DNA from: Methylobacterium sp. SyP6R
Lineage (GTDB): Bacteria > Pseudomonadota > Alphaproteobacteria > Rhizobiales > Beijerinckiaceae
Direction: 5' to 3'
Assembly: GCF_019216885.1 (NCBI RefSeq)
Contig: NZ_JAAQRC020000001.1
Coordinates: 6,254,501-6,318,500 of the forward strand
DNA length: 64,000 bases
In this document: one piece after another, positions 17,190 through 29,455 of the stretch
How the letters are laid out: every line of letters starts with the position of its first letter
Numbering within the stretch: position 1 is the first letter of the stretch
Notes under the pieces: model-generated
What the model saw: the letters and a program-made list of their open reading frames with translations, nothing else
The model's database searches: none
Told to the model about the DNA's origin: nothing
Program-made: the position numbers and the translations under genes

Positions 17190-17840
17190 TCACGCCCCCC
17201 GCCGCAAGATACGGGCGGGATTGCCCACGACGGTGGCGCCCGCCGGCACGTCGCGCAGGACGACCGCGCCGAGGCCGACCAGCGCCCGGTCGCCGATCGC
17301 GACGCGCTGGCGCAGTGCGCTGCCCGCCCCGACGTAACAGGACCGCCCGAGGCGGACGAAGCCGCTGACGATGCAGCCCGGCGCGAGCACCGCCCCGTCC
17401 TCGATCACCGTGTCGTGCCCGACGATCGCGCCCGGCCCGATCGTCACATGGGCCCCGACCACGACCTGGCCGGCGACGCTGGCGCCGTGATGGATGCAGG
17501 TGCCGGGACCCAGGACGGCCCGCGGCGAGACCGCCGCCCCGGCATGGACCAGGGTGGCGAAGCGCGCCTGGTCGAGGCCGGTCCCGGCGACGATCGCCAG
17601 CCGCTCGCGGTGGCTCGCCTCGCTGCCGATGGCGTTGACGAAGGCCGCATCCGGATTCTCGGCGAGGCGCCGCGCCGCGCCGAGGCGCCCGAGCACCGGC
17701 AGCCCGGCGACGCGCTCGCCCTCCGGCCTCGCATCGTCGAGGAAGCCGATCACCCGCCAGGGCCTGGGCAGGGACTCGACGAGGTCCAGGATGTCGAGGG
17801 CGTTGCCGCCGGTGCCGAGGATGATCAGGGGACGCTGCAT
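17190..17840 (-). CDS. NeuD/PglD-type sugar O- or N-acetyltransferase
   Basis: 216 aa. The N-terminal Rossmann-like part binds nucleotide-sugar (LIILGTGGNALDILDLVE). From about residue 95 a left-handed beta helix with hexapeptide repeats follows (VVGAHVTIGPGAIVGHDTVI), ending in GNPARIL, the hallmark of this family. It uses acetyl-CoA to acetylate a sialic acid or amino sugar. It is first in a three-gene minus-strand operon with a glycosyltransferase and flippase. Family assignment is firm; the sugar substrate is not known. Confidence 0.85.
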   Translation of the reverse strand: MQRPLIILGTGGNALDILDLVESLPRPWRVIGFLDDARPEGERVAGLPVLGRLGAARRLAENPDAAFVNAIGSEASHRERLAIVAGTGLDQARFATLVHAGAAVSPRAVLGPGTCIHHGASVAGQVVVGAHVTIGPGAIVGHDTVIEDGAVLAPGCIVSGFVRLGRSCYVGAGSALRQRVAIGDRALVGLGAVVLRDVPAGATVVGNPARILRRGA

Positions 17841-18108
17841 GGCGGTGCCGACGCTTCGCCGGGGCTTGGTGGGGCAGGACTGGCCGCGGCTCGCAGCAGG
17901 CTAGCCGGCCCTGTCCGCCGGGTAAGCGTCGCAATCGTCGGCGCCGGGACCTCCGAAAGGCGTAAGTCGGCCCGCCCTTCTGGGCAGGAGCGCCGCCGAA
18001 TTCCGCCGCTCCCGCGGGAGGATGCACCCCCTAGGCTGCTCGCCAACGATCGCGCGGCGCGAGGATGCCCGCCTCGCGCGCGACGAGACCTCGGGAGCGT
18101 CGTCGCCC

Positions 18109-19377
18109 ATGAAGATCGCCTATCTGGTCAACACCGCCCCGGTGACGAGTTCGACATTCATCCGGCGCGAGATGGCGGCTCTCGAGGCGCAGGGCGTCAC
18201 GGTGCGGCGCTTCGCGCTGCGGCGCTGGCACCAGCCCCTCGTCGATCCCGCCGACATCGCCGACCAGGCGCGCACCCACTACATCCTGAGCGGCAACCTG
18301 CGCGGGCTCGCGCTCGCCGCCCTGCGCCAGGCGGTCACCGGCCCGGCGGCGTTCCTGCGGGGCGCCTGGCTCGCAGCCCGGCTCGGTCAAAGGGCCGGCG
18401 GGGCGGTGCGGCATGCGGCCTATTTCCTCGAGTCGGTGTATTTCCTGCGCTGCTTGCGCCGCGAGGGCATCGCCCACACCCACGTGCATTTCTCGTCGAA
18501 CGCCGCCGCGGTGGCGCTCATCGCCCGCACCATGGGCGGCCCCTCCTACAGCTTCACCGCCCACGGGCCGGACGAGTTCCTGACCGCCGCCGAGGACGGG
18601 TTGGCGCTGAAGCTCTCCGGTGCCGCCTTCGCGGTGGCGATCTCGGATTTCTGCCGCGGGCAGCTTCTGCGCTTCGGTGGCTCCCAGTATCGCGACCGGA
18701 TCGCGGTGGCGCGCTGCGGCCTCGACTTGGATGACTTCGTGCCCTCGGAGCGGCCGGCGGGGGAGAGCCGGATTCTGGTCTGCGTCGGCCGGCTCTGCCC
18801 GCAGAAGGGGCAGGTCTACCTGCCGGCGGCCGTGGCGGCGTTGCGCGGGACCGAGGCGCCGTTCCGCCTGGTGCTGATCGGCGACGGCGAGAGCCGCCCG
18901 GCGATCGAGGCGGAGATCGCCCGCCACGGCGTCGGCGACCTGATCGACTTGCGCGGCTGGCAGAGCAGCGCCGAGGTCCTCAGGACAATCGCCGAATCCC
19001 GCGCCCTGGTGCTGCCGAGCTTCGCCGAGGGCCTGCCGATCGTGCTCCTCGAAGCCCTGGCGCTGGAGCGGCCGGTGGTGACCACCACCGTGGCGGGCAT
19101 CCCGGAACTGGTCGACGATGAGTGCGGGCGCATCGTGCCCCCGGGCGACGCCGCCGCCCTGACGGGTGCCTTGCGCGACATCCTGCGGGCCGACGACGCG
19201 ACGCTCGCCCGGATGGGCCGGGTCGGCCGTGCCCGCGTCGCCCGCCACCACGACCTCACGAGGCTCGCCACCACCCTGCGGGGGCTGTTCGCGGCGGCCA
19301 TCGCCCGGGAGAGCGGCGCGACGGTGCGGGTGGAGCGGGTGGGTGTCGGGCGGGCGGCGGCGAAGGTGGAGCCGTGA
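18109..19377 (+). CDS. Family 4 glycosyltransferase
   Basis: 422 aa from ATG 18109 (MKIAYLVNTAPVTSSTFIRR). An in-frame ATG at 18022 adds 29 poorly supported residues. It is a GT-B fold protein: the N-terminal acceptor domain has HTHVHFSSNAAAVALIA and SFTAHGPDEF. The donor domain has VCVGRLCPQKGQ, VLIGDGESRP and the E-x7-E motif in PSFAEGLPIVLLEALALERP. It probably builds the same surface glycan as the divergent flippase operon; the divergent promoters lie in 17841-18108. Confidence 0.88.
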   Translation: MKIAYLVNTAPVTSSTFIRREMAALEAQGVTVRRFALRRWHQPLVDPADIADQARTHYILSGNLRGLALAALRQAVTGPAAFLRGAWLAARLGQRAGGAVRHAAYFLESVYFLRCLRREGIAHTHVHFSSNAAAVALIARTMGGPSYSFTAHGPDEFLTAAEDGLALKLSGAAFAVAISDFCRGQLLRFGGSQYRDRIAVARCGLDLDDFVPSERPAGESRILVCVGRLCPQKGQVYLPAAVAALRGTEAPFRLVLIGDGESRPAIEAEIARHGVGDLIDLRGWQSSAEVLRTIAESRALVLPSFAEGLPIVLLEALALERPVVTTTVAGIPELVDDECGRIVPPGDAAALTGALRDILRADDATLARMGRVGRARVARHHDLTRLATTLRGLFAAAIARESGATVRVERVGVGRAAAKVEP

Positions 19378-19415
19378 GGGGCGCTTGCCCTGACGAGCGA
19401 TCGTTTCTCCCGACT

Positions 19416-19587
19416 TCCCTGACACCCTCCGCGTCATTCCGGGACCGCGCAGCGGAGCCCGGAATCCAGAACCGCTGGCGATTCAAAAGAAAAACGGATC
19501 GCTGTCCGCTTTACTCTCTTCGACCTGAGTATCTGGATTCCGGGCTCCGCTTTCGCGGCCCCGGAATGACGCGGAGGGTATCAGGGA
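19416..19587. repeat. Long inverted repeat, family B, complete copy
   Basis: Near-perfect arms of about 55 bases (from 19416 and to 19587), containing GTCATTCCGGG, CGCAGCGGAGCCCGGAATCC and their inverse, enclose a loop of about 60 bases. It lies between convergent genes. Partial or short forms occur at 26367 and 40447. Confidence 0.8.
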
Positions 19588-19607
19588 CGTCGCAGAAGTA
19601 ACCGCCC

Positions 19608-20087
19608 TCACCGCACCCCCGGCACCTCCCCCGACAGCACCGGCACCGGCCGGACCGCGAAGGTCCAGACCCGGTGGCCCAGAAAATTCCAGAACACCAC
19701 CACCCCGGTCGCCAGCCCTTGCGCGGCGAGGTAGGGCAGGCCGAAGCCGCGGGTCAGCCCCGCCATGATGAGCCAGGTCAGCCCGAAGCCGATCGCCGCC
19801 ACGACGCCGAAGCGCCAGGTCGCCTCCGCATGGGGCCGCGCGCTGGCATAGGTCAGGCGGCGGTTGAGCCCGTAGGAGACCACGGCGCCGGCGAGGTAGC
19901 CGGCGAGCGCCGCCGGCACCGGGTCGGCCCGGCCGGTCTCGACCAGGGTCGCCAGCAGGGCGTAATGCACCGCGAGCGCCGCGAGGCTCACCCCGACGTA
20001 AGACAGGAATTGCCGTGCCAGGGCCGCCGGGGCGACGCCAGTCCGGGGATTCGCTCTCGGTTCGCTCGCCACGACGCCACTCGACAA
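19608..20087 (-). CDS. GtrA family membrane protein
   Basis: 159 aa with four membrane helices and the GtrA pattern: a first helix FLSYVGVSLAALAVHYALL, then SYGLNRRLTY before the third, and a last helix ending in FFWN-like VVVFWNFLGHRVWTF. GtrA proteins are thought to move undecaprenyl-linked glucose or related carriers across the inner membrane. It fits with the polysaccharide genes on the other side of the family B repeat. Confidence 0.87.
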   Translation of the reverse strand: MSSGVVASEPRANPRTGVAPAALARQFLSYVGVSLAALAVHYALLATLVETGRADPVPAALAGYLAGAVVSYGLNRRLTYASARPHAEATWRFGVVAAIGFGLTWLIMAGLTRGFGLPYLAAQGLATGVVVFWNFLGHRVWTFAVRPVPVLSGEVPGVR

Positions 20088-20181
20088 GACCGACGGCCGG
20101 GGCCGCCCCGCTTCCTCTCCTAGCGCCCGGCACTGAACCGAAGATGACCCGAAAGCGGCGGAATTCGTTCATCCTTACCGG

Positions 20182-20967
20182 TCACCCTTGCAGGCGCGCC
20201 GCCACCTTCCGGCTGAGCCAGCGCGGCATCAGCCGGGCGCCGATCACCGCCGCGCGGTTGGCCGCGCCCGGGATCACCACCGCGCGGCCCGCGAGGTAGC
20301 CGGCGACCGCCGCCGTCGCCACCGCCTCGGCGCTCATCACGTTGCCGGTGAAGCGCTTCGCCCCGCCGACATCGGCTCTTGCCGAAAACTCCGTCGCGGT
20401 GGCGCCGGGGCAGATGGCGGTGACGGTGACGCCGTGGGGCCGCGCTTCCTCGTAGAGCGCTTCCGAGAGCGAGAGCAGGAAGGCCTTGCTGGCGTAATAG
20501 GCAGCCATGTTGGGCCCGGGCAGGTAGCCCACCACCGAGGCGACGTTGAGGATGCCGCCGGACCTTCTCGCAATCAGGCCCGGCAGCACCCGACGGCTGA
20601 GGATCGTCGGCGCGGCGACGTTCAGCGCCACCATCTCGGCCTGATCCCGGGCCGGCAGGTCGGCGAAGCGACCGCGCAGGCCGAAGCCCGCATTGTTGAC
20701 GAGGGTGTGGAGAACGATCCCCCGCGCCGCGACCGCCGCGAGCAGTCCCTCGGGGCCATCCGGCGCCGCGAGGTCCGCCGGCACCACCAGCGTCGGCACG
20801 GGCAGTTCCGCGGCCAAGGCCTCCAGCCTGTCCGCCCGACGGGCGCTCAGGACCAGCGGGCAGCCCCGGCCTGCGAATTCCTTTGCGATCTCCACGCCGA
20901 TTCCGCTCGACGCGCCGGTGACCAGCGTCCAGCGCGCATCTCCCTCCTGATCCATGAACTCGGCCAC
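20182..20967 (-). CDS. Short-chain dehydrogenase/reductase
   Basis: 261 aa. Classical SDR: cofactor loop TGASSGIG (near residue 18), NNAG (near 90), and catalytic Tyr/Lys in YYASK (about 155-159). It uses NAD(P)H for oxidation or reduction of an unknown alcohol/ketone. A second Met four residues in (MDQEGD) is an alternative start. Residues SARRADR after the second strand favour NADP(H). The gene stands alone, divergent from carB. Confidence 0.88.
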   Translation of the reverse strand: MAEFMDQEGDARWTLVTGASSGIGVEIAKEFAGRGCPLVLSARRADRLEALAAELPVPTLVVPADLAAPDGPEGLLAAVAARGIVLHTLVNNAGFGLRGRFADLPARDQAEMVALNVAAPTILSRRVLPGLIARRSGGILNVASVVGYLPGPNMAAYYASKAFLLSLSEALYEEARPHGVTVTAICPGATATEFSARADVGGAKRFTGNVMSAEAVATAAVAGYLAGRAVVIPGAANRAAVIGARLMPRWLSRKVAARLQG

Positions 20968-21118
20968 ACCCTTCCCCTGATCTGTTCGCCTATGCTAAGG
21001 GCGCCCAACGCAATCCCCGCCGCTTCCGCCCGTTCCGCTTCCGCCACGACACGCCCCGCCGGGCCCGAGGCCGGAAACGAGGAACGCGGCAGCGCGCCGC
21101 ACGAGTCTGAAGCGTCCG

Positions 21119-24592
<3,474 letters not shown>

Positions 24593-24655
24593 GTCGAAAG
24601 ACCGCGGACGAGCCCTATCTCATCCCCTCGCGCCCGCGCGAGACAATCGGAAACA

Positions 24656-24689
24656 GGCCCGGTCGGGAGGCTCACCCTCTCGCCGGGCC
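24656..24689 (+). terminator. Hairpin between carB and greA
   Basis: Inverted repeat GGCCCGG (24656-24662) and CCGGGCC (24683-24689) with a loop that itself pairs GAGG with CTCTC, followed by ATTATTT. It may terminate carB transcripts or act in the greA leader. Confidence 0.5.
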
Positions 24690-24716
24690 GATTATTTGTG
24701 ACGCGAGACGACGACG

Positions 24717-25193
24717 ATGGACAAGGTTCCGATCACGGTACGGGGATTCGCGGCGCTCGAGGCGGAGCTGAAGCGCCGTCAGCAGGAGGAGCGTCCGCGG
24801 ATCATCCAGGCGATCGCGGAGGCCCGCGCGCTCGGCGACCTGTCGGAGAATGCCGAGTACCACGCCGCCAAGGAGGCGCAGTCCCACAACGAGGGCCGGG
24901 TGCTGGAGCTGGAGAGCCTGATCTCCCGCGCCGAGGTCATCGACGTGTCGAAGCTCTCGGGCTCGAAGATCAAGTTCGGCGCCACCGTCAAGCTGATCGA
25001 CGAGGACACCGAGGAAGAGAAGACCTACCAGATCGTCGGCGAGCCCGAGGCGGACGTGCATGCAGGCCGGGTCTCGATCACCTCGCCGATCGCCCGCGCG
25101 CTGATCGGCAAGGGCGTCGGCGACACCGTCGAGGTCGTCACCCCGGGCGGCGGCAAGTCCTACGAGATCACCGGCATCCAGTACGGCGGGTAA
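24717..25193 (+). CDS. greA: Transcription elongation factor GreA
   Basis: 158 aa, the usual length. It stimulates RNA cleavage by backtracked RNA polymerase. The N-terminal coiled coil contains the acidic tip motif ([15 protein letters not shown]), followed by the FKBP-like C-terminal domain with [17 protein letters not shown]. The carB-greA order is common in alphaproteobacteria. The ribosome site is weak, GA-rich sequence before the ATG. Confidence 0.96.
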   Translation: MDKVPITVRGFAALEAELKRRQQEERPRIIQAIAEARALGDLSENAEYHAAKEAQSHNEGRVLELESLISRAEVIDVSKLSGSKIKFGATVKLIDEDTEEEKTYQIVGEPEADVHAGRVSITSPIARALIGKGVGDTVEVVTPGGGKSYEITGIQYGG

Positions 25194-25299
25194 CGGCACA
25201 GGCCGTCCGGCACGCGCGGGACGCGTTGCCGGAACGCCCTCCCGGGGCTATCTCCGCCGTGACGAGGTGGCCCCGTCGGGCGCCGTGGAGACGATCCGG

Positions 25300-25818
25300 A
25301 TGCTGCGCTGGTTCAAGACCCTGATCAGCCGATCCCTGATCGCGGCCGCCCTGCTGGCGGCCGCCGGGCCGGCGAGCGCGCAGGATGCGACCCTGCCGCC
25401 GGGGATGCGTTTCTCCGCCATCCGGGTCGATGTCGGCCCTCTCCTCGCCCGCGGCCTCGGCCCCTATGCGGAGAACGTGCGGGGCGAACTGCAGACCGCC
25501 CTCGCCAAGACCTTCGCCGACAGGGTCGGCGGTCCGGGCCCGACGCTCGTGGTGCGGGTCACCGGCGTCTCGCTCAACCCCTATGCCGGCAGCGAGACCC
25601 GCTTCAGCGGCGGCAACGCGACCAACACCGACTATCTCGAAGGCGAGGCCCTGGTGGTCGACCGCGCCGGCACCGTGCTGCTGCGCCATCCCCAGCTTTC
25701 GGCCACCAATGCCAGTTCCGGTGGGGCATGGTACGATCCGGCTTCCGAGGGGCGGCGGGTGACGTATATCAGCGAGCATTATGCGGCCTGGCTGAAGCGG
25801 GGGTTGGGGTTGAATTGA
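25300..25818 (+). CDS. Exported protein of unknown function
   Basis: 172 aa from ATG 25300; an in-frame GTG at 25267 would place residues before the signal peptide. A clear Sec signal peptide (LIAAALLAAAGPASAQDA) gives a mature periplasmic protein of about 145 residues. The core VVRVTGVSLNPYAGS and DYLEGEALVVDRAGTVLLRH suggests a beta-rich fold. There is no cysteine and no recognised family. It stands between greA and a P-loop gene on the same strand. Confidence 0.7.
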   Translation: MLRWFKTLISRSLIAAALLAAAGPASAQDATLPPGMRFSAIRVDVGPLLARGLGPYAENVRGELQTALAKTFADRVGGPGPTLVVRVTGVSLNPYAGSETRFSGGNATNTDYLEGEALVVDRAGTVLLRHPQLSATNASSGGAWYDPASEGRRVTYISEHYAAWLKRGLGLN

Positions 25819-25840
25819 GGTCTGTGGCGAGCCCCTGAGG

Positions 25841-26320
25841 ATGCCGACCGCCCACCTCCTGTTCGGCCTCGTCGGTTCCGGCAAGACGACCCTGGCACGG
25901 GATCTTGAGCAGCGACACCGGGCGGTGCGGTTCACGCCGGACGAGTGGATGGCGCGCCTGTTCGGTGAAAACCCGCCCGCCGATACCTTCCCGCAGCACG
26001 CAGCGGTAATCCTCGACCTGATGGAGCCGGTCTGGACCCGCTGTCTGACCCTCGGCATCGACGTTGTGCTGGATTACGGGTTCTGGCGCCGGACCGAGCG
26101 CGATCAGGCCCGTCGCGTGGTGGAATCCTGCGGCGCCCGCGCGCTCCTCTACAAGGTCGAATGCCCGGAGGACGAGGCGCGGCGCCGGGTGGCGGCGCGG
26201 AATGGGCATGCGGATCGCAGCCTGTTCATCGCACCGGAGACGTTCGATGTGCTGAGGGAGCGGCTTGAGCCGCTGCACGCCGATGAAGTGTTCATCGCGG
26301 CCGTACCGAAGCCGACTTGA
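25841..26320 (+). CDS. P-loop kinase-like ATPase (AAA_33 type)
   Basis: 159 aa. Walker A is at the extreme N-terminus (LFGLVGSGKTTLARDLE, Lys near 14). A kinase-like middle follows with FTPDEWMARLF and DVVLDYGFWRR, then a lid region YKVECPEDEARRRVAARN. It resembles small zeta-toxin/chloramphenicol-phosphotransferase-like P-loop kinases found singly in many genomes. The substrate is unknown. GAGG lies upstream of the ATG. No antitoxin-like gene is adjacent, so a toxin role is not supported. Confidence 0.75.
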   Translation: MPTAHLLFGLVGSGKTTLARDLEQRHRAVRFTPDEWMARLFGENPPADTFPQHAAVILDLMEPVWTRCLTLGIDVVLDYGFWRRTERDQARRVVESCGARALLYKVECPEDEARRRVAARNGHADRSLFIAPETFDVLRERLEPLHADEVFIAAVPKPT

Positions 26321-26366
26321 TCGAGCCGATATCAGGATCGGCCCTTCCCTCTCCACTACACGGGAT

Positions 26367-26405
26367 CATCCCGGGGCCGCGCAGCGGAGCCCGGGATCCT
26401 GAACC
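26367..26405. repeat. Partial family B repeat
   Basis: The sequence ATCATCCCGGGGCCGCGCAG and its continuation to GGGATCC matches one arm of the inverted repeat at 19416. The second arm is missing. The remaining intergenic sequence to 26500 shows no gene. Confidence 0.65.
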
Positions 26406-26500
26406 GCGGATGGGACCGGACAGAGCGGAAGCCGTTCCACTCTCCTCGCCCCCCGGCCTGATAGCCTGTTGATTGATTGAGGTACCCGTTCCCACCCACG

Positions 26501-26631
26501 ACCTCATCCTGAAGTGTTGGTCGATTGAAAATCGACCGACCTCGAAGGAAGGCTCCAGGGATCGCACAGACTTCTGGAGCCTTCCTTCGAGTTTATTCCA
26601 TCTTCGATTGACTAACGCCTCAGGATGAGGT
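26501..26631. repeat. Palindromic intergenic repeat, family A, copy 3
   Basis: Outer ends CCTCATCCTGAAGTG and CCTCAGGATGAGG, inner arms CTCGAAGGAAGGCTCC and the inverse. It has more mismatches than the other copies, so it is probably older. The 26632-26832 stretch after it is AT-richer (GATTTTTTAGATTC) and should hold the LysR gene promoter; no gene is seen. Confidence 0.8.
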
Positions 26632-26832
26632 CGCGCAAGGGATAGAATAACTCGTTACGATGCTGCTCCGGCACATCAAACAAACTCTGATTTTTTAGAT
26701 TCTAGGCTCTTTCTCGCACCACAAGAATGACACGGTGGAGGTCAGGGCGCGTGTGGCTGCCTTGCCCGGCCGCTTCCCATAGAGTGACGCGGCGCGAGGG
26801 TCACGCCAGCCCCGCCCACCCGGACGCCCGCG

Positions 26833-27732
26833 ATGGAACTCAAGTGGATCGAGGACTTCCTGAGCCTCGCCGAGACCCGCAGCTTCTCGCGCTCGGCGGA
26901 GGCCCGCGCGGTCACCCAGTCGGCCTTCAGCCGGCGCATCCGCTCGCTCGAAGTCTGGCTCGGCACCGCGCTCCTCGACCGCAGCACCTACCCGATCACG
27001 CTGACCGCCGACGGGCGCCAGTTCCTGGAAACCGCCGAGGAGGTGGTGCGGCTGCTCACCTTGAGCCGGGCGGATTTCCGCGCCCGCAGCGACGGGGCCG
27101 GGCTGCCGGTGGTGACGATCACGGCGCTGCACTCGCTCTGCCTGTCGTTCCTGCCGCGCTGGCTCGGCCGCATCCGCGATGCGCTCGGGCCGGTGGCGAG
27201 CCGGGTGCTGCCGGACAACTTCAACATCTGCGTCCAGGCGCTGGTCGAGGGCGGCTACGATCTGCTCCTGACCTATCATCATCCGGGCATCCCGATCCCG
27301 CTCGATCCCGAGCGCTATCCCTGCCGGATCGTCGGCCGCGACAGCCTCGCGGCGGTCGCCTCCCCGCGCGGGCTGGTGCCGGACGCCAAGGGCCGCCTGC
27401 CGCTGCTGCAATATTCCCGCGGCTCGTTCCTCGGCCGGCTGGCGGGGATCGCGCAATCGAGTGACGACGCGCCGGCGACCTACCCGGTCCATACCAACGA
27501 GAACTCGATGGCCGAGGCCCTGCGCTCGATGGCGCTCGGCGGCCACGGCATCGCCTGGCTGCCGCGCAGCCTGGTCGAGCCCGAGATCCGCGCAGGCGCC
27601 CTCACGGTGCTCGGACGCGAGATGCCGATGGACATCCGGCTCTACCGCAGCGCCGAGCGCCACCGCTCATTCCTCGACGAGGTCTGGGCCGTCGCCGCGG
27701 AGGATCCGCCAAACTATTCGGAACCGGAATAG
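26833..27732 (+). CDS. LysR family transcriptional regulator (HypT/YjiE-like)
   Basis: 299 aa. The N-terminal winged helix (WIEDFLSLAETRSFSRSAEA, then TQSAFSRRIRSLEVWLGT) binds DNA. The effector domain is near the HypT branch: ITALHSLCLSFLPRWL, LLQYSRGSFLGRL and LGGHGIAWLPRSLVEPEI all align with known HypT features. E. coli HypT answers to hypochlorite by methionine oxidation, but a metabolic role is likely here because aspA and a dicarboxylate/amino acid symporter follow on the same strand. Targets are inferred from position only. Confidence 0.85.
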   Translation: MELKWIEDFLSLAETRSFSRSAEARAVTQSAFSRRIRSLEVWLGTALLDRSTYPITLTADGRQFLETAEEVVRLLTLSRADFRARSDGAGLPVVTITALHSLCLSFLPRWLGRIRDALGPVASRVLPDNFNICVQALVEGGYDLLLTYHHPGIPIPLDPERYPCRIVGRDSLAAVASPRGLVPDAKGRLPLLQYSRGSFLGRLAGIAQSSDDAPATYPVHTNENSMAEALRSMALGGHGIAWLPRSLVEPEIRAGALTVLGREMPMDIRLYRSAERHRSFLDEVWAVAAEDPPNYSEPE

Positions 27733-27922
27733 TTCTTGGCAAACATAGCATTGGCGCCGTGTCGCGGCCGGGATTATCCCGCCGCCATCCGGTGACGGCG
27801 CCGCGGGTTCTCGACGGACCGGCAGGCGCCGGTCCCGGCCCCCTCGTCCCTTCGACGTGGCCTCGAGCCCCCTGCCCGCCCCCCGGCGGGCCGGATCGCG
27901 GCCGCACGTCAGGAGAGTTTTG

Positions 27923-29338
27923 ATGTCCGACGTTTCGACCCGCATCGAGCACGATCTTCTCGGCGACCGCGAAGTCCCTCGATCCGCCTATTACGGCATC
28001 CACACCCTGCGCGCCGTCGAGAACTTCGCGATCACCGGCACGACGCTCGCGACCTGTCCCGACCTGATCCGGGCGCTCGCCGCGATCAAGCAGGCGGCGG
28101 CGCTCGCCAACCGCGAGCTCGGCCTGCTCGATCCTGAGCGCTGCGACGCCATCGTAGCGGCCTGCATCGAGATCCGGGGCGGCGCCCTGCACGACCAGTT
28201 CGTCGTCGACCAGATCCAGGGCGGGGCCGGCACCTCGACCAACATGAATGCCAACGAGGTGATCGCCAATAGAGCGCTCGAACTGCTCGGCGCCGAGCGG
28301 GGCGATTACGGCCGGCTCCACCCCAACGAGCACGTCAACATGGGGCAGAGCACCAACGACGTGTATCCGACGGCGCTCAAGATCGCCGGGATCGGGGCGA
28401 TCCGCCGCCTCGTCGACGCCATGGCGGCCCTGCGCACCAGCTTCGAGGCGAAATCCGAGGAATTCCACGACGTCCTCAAGATGGGCCGCACCCAGCTGCA
28501 GGATGCGGTGCCGATGACGCTCGGCCAGGAATTCGGCACCTATGCCCGGATGCTGGCCGAGGACGAGGCGCGCCTCGGCGAGGCCGAACTCCTGATCCGC
28601 GAGATCAATCTCGGCGCGACCGCGATCGGCACCGGCATCACCGCCCACCCGCTCTATGCCGGGCTGGTGCGCGAACGGCTCTCCACCATCACGGAGATCC
28701 CCCTGATCACCGCGGAAGATCTGGTGGAAGCCACCCAGGATTGCGGCGCCTTCGTGCAGGTGTCGGGGGTGCTCAAGCGCGTCGCCGTCAAGCTGTCGAA
28801 GACCTGCAACGACCTGCGCCTGCTCTCGAGCGGGCCCCGGGCCGGCTTCAACGAGATCAACCTGCCGGCGCGCCAGGCCGGCTCCTCGATCATGCCCGGC
28901 AAGGTCAACCCGGTGATCCCGGAGGTCGTCAACCAGGTCGCCTTCGAGGTGATCGGCAACGACGTGACGATCTCGTTCGCGGCGGAGGCCGGCCAGCTCC
29001 AGCTCAACGCCTTCGAGCCGGTAATCGCCTACAGCCTGTTTCGCAGCCTCGCCCATCTGGAGGCGGCCTGCCGCACCCTCGACGTGCATTGCGTGCGCGG
29101 CATCACGGCGAACCGCGAGCGGCTGCGGGCCAGCGTCGAGAACTCGATCGGGATCGTCACGGCGCTCAACCCCTATATCGGCTATCGCAATGCCACGGCG
29201 GTCGCTATGGAGGCCCACGCCACGGGCCGGGGCGTCTACGACCTCGTGCTCGAGAAGCAATTGATGGCCAAAGACCAGCTCGACCGGGTGCTGCAACCCG
29301 AGCGGCTGACGCGCCCGCAGGCCCTCACGGCGCTCTGA
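27923..29338 (+). CDS. aspA: Aspartate ammonia-lyase
   Basis: 471 aa from ATG 27923, preceded by AGGAGAG. It converts L-aspartate to fumarate and ammonia. Fumarase/aspartase superfamily signatures are all present: STNMNANEVIANRA, HVNMGQSTNDVYPTALK, TQLQDAVPMTLGQEF and the mobile loop GSSIMPGKVNPVIPEV with the catalytic Ser. GITANRERL and the C-terminal length support aspartase over fumarase. It is followed 117 bases later by a symporter for C4-dicarboxylates or acidic amino acids, making a likely aspartate-use unit. Confidence 0.92.
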   Translation: MSDVSTRIEHDLLGDREVPRSAYYGIHTLRAVENFAITGTTLATCPDLIRALAAIKQAAALANRELGLLDPERCDAIVAACIEIRGGALHDQFVVDQIQGGAGTSTNMNANEVIANRALELLGAERGDYGRLHPNEHVNMGQSTNDVYPTALKIAGIGAIRRLVDAMAALRTSFEAKSEEFHDVLKMGRTQLQDAVPMTLGQEFGTYARMLAEDEARLGEAELLIREINLGATAIGTGITAHPLYAGLVRERLSTITEIPLITAEDLVEATQDCGAFVQVSGVLKRVAVKLSKTCNDLRLLSSGPRAGFNEINLPARQAGSSIMPGKVNPVIPEVVNQVAFEVIGNDVTISFAAEAGQLQLNAFEPVIAYSLFRSLAHLEAACRTLDVHCVRGITANRERLRASVENSIGIVTALNPYIGYRNATAVAMEAHATGRGVYDLVLEKQLMAKDQLDRVLQPERLTRPQALTAL

Positions 29339-29455
29339 CGGGCCGCCGGACAGTCACGGACGGAAACGCCAGACATCCGCGGGAAACCTCGGGCGCGTGA
29401 GATCGCGCCCGGGTTCTTGCCGCACATCCGTTCATCCTTGGGAGGAAAACACGAA

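Noticed and set aside
25841..26320. Zeta-type toxin
   Set aside because: Although the P-loop kinase fold is similar, no epsilon-like antitoxin gene is adjacent and the protein is short.
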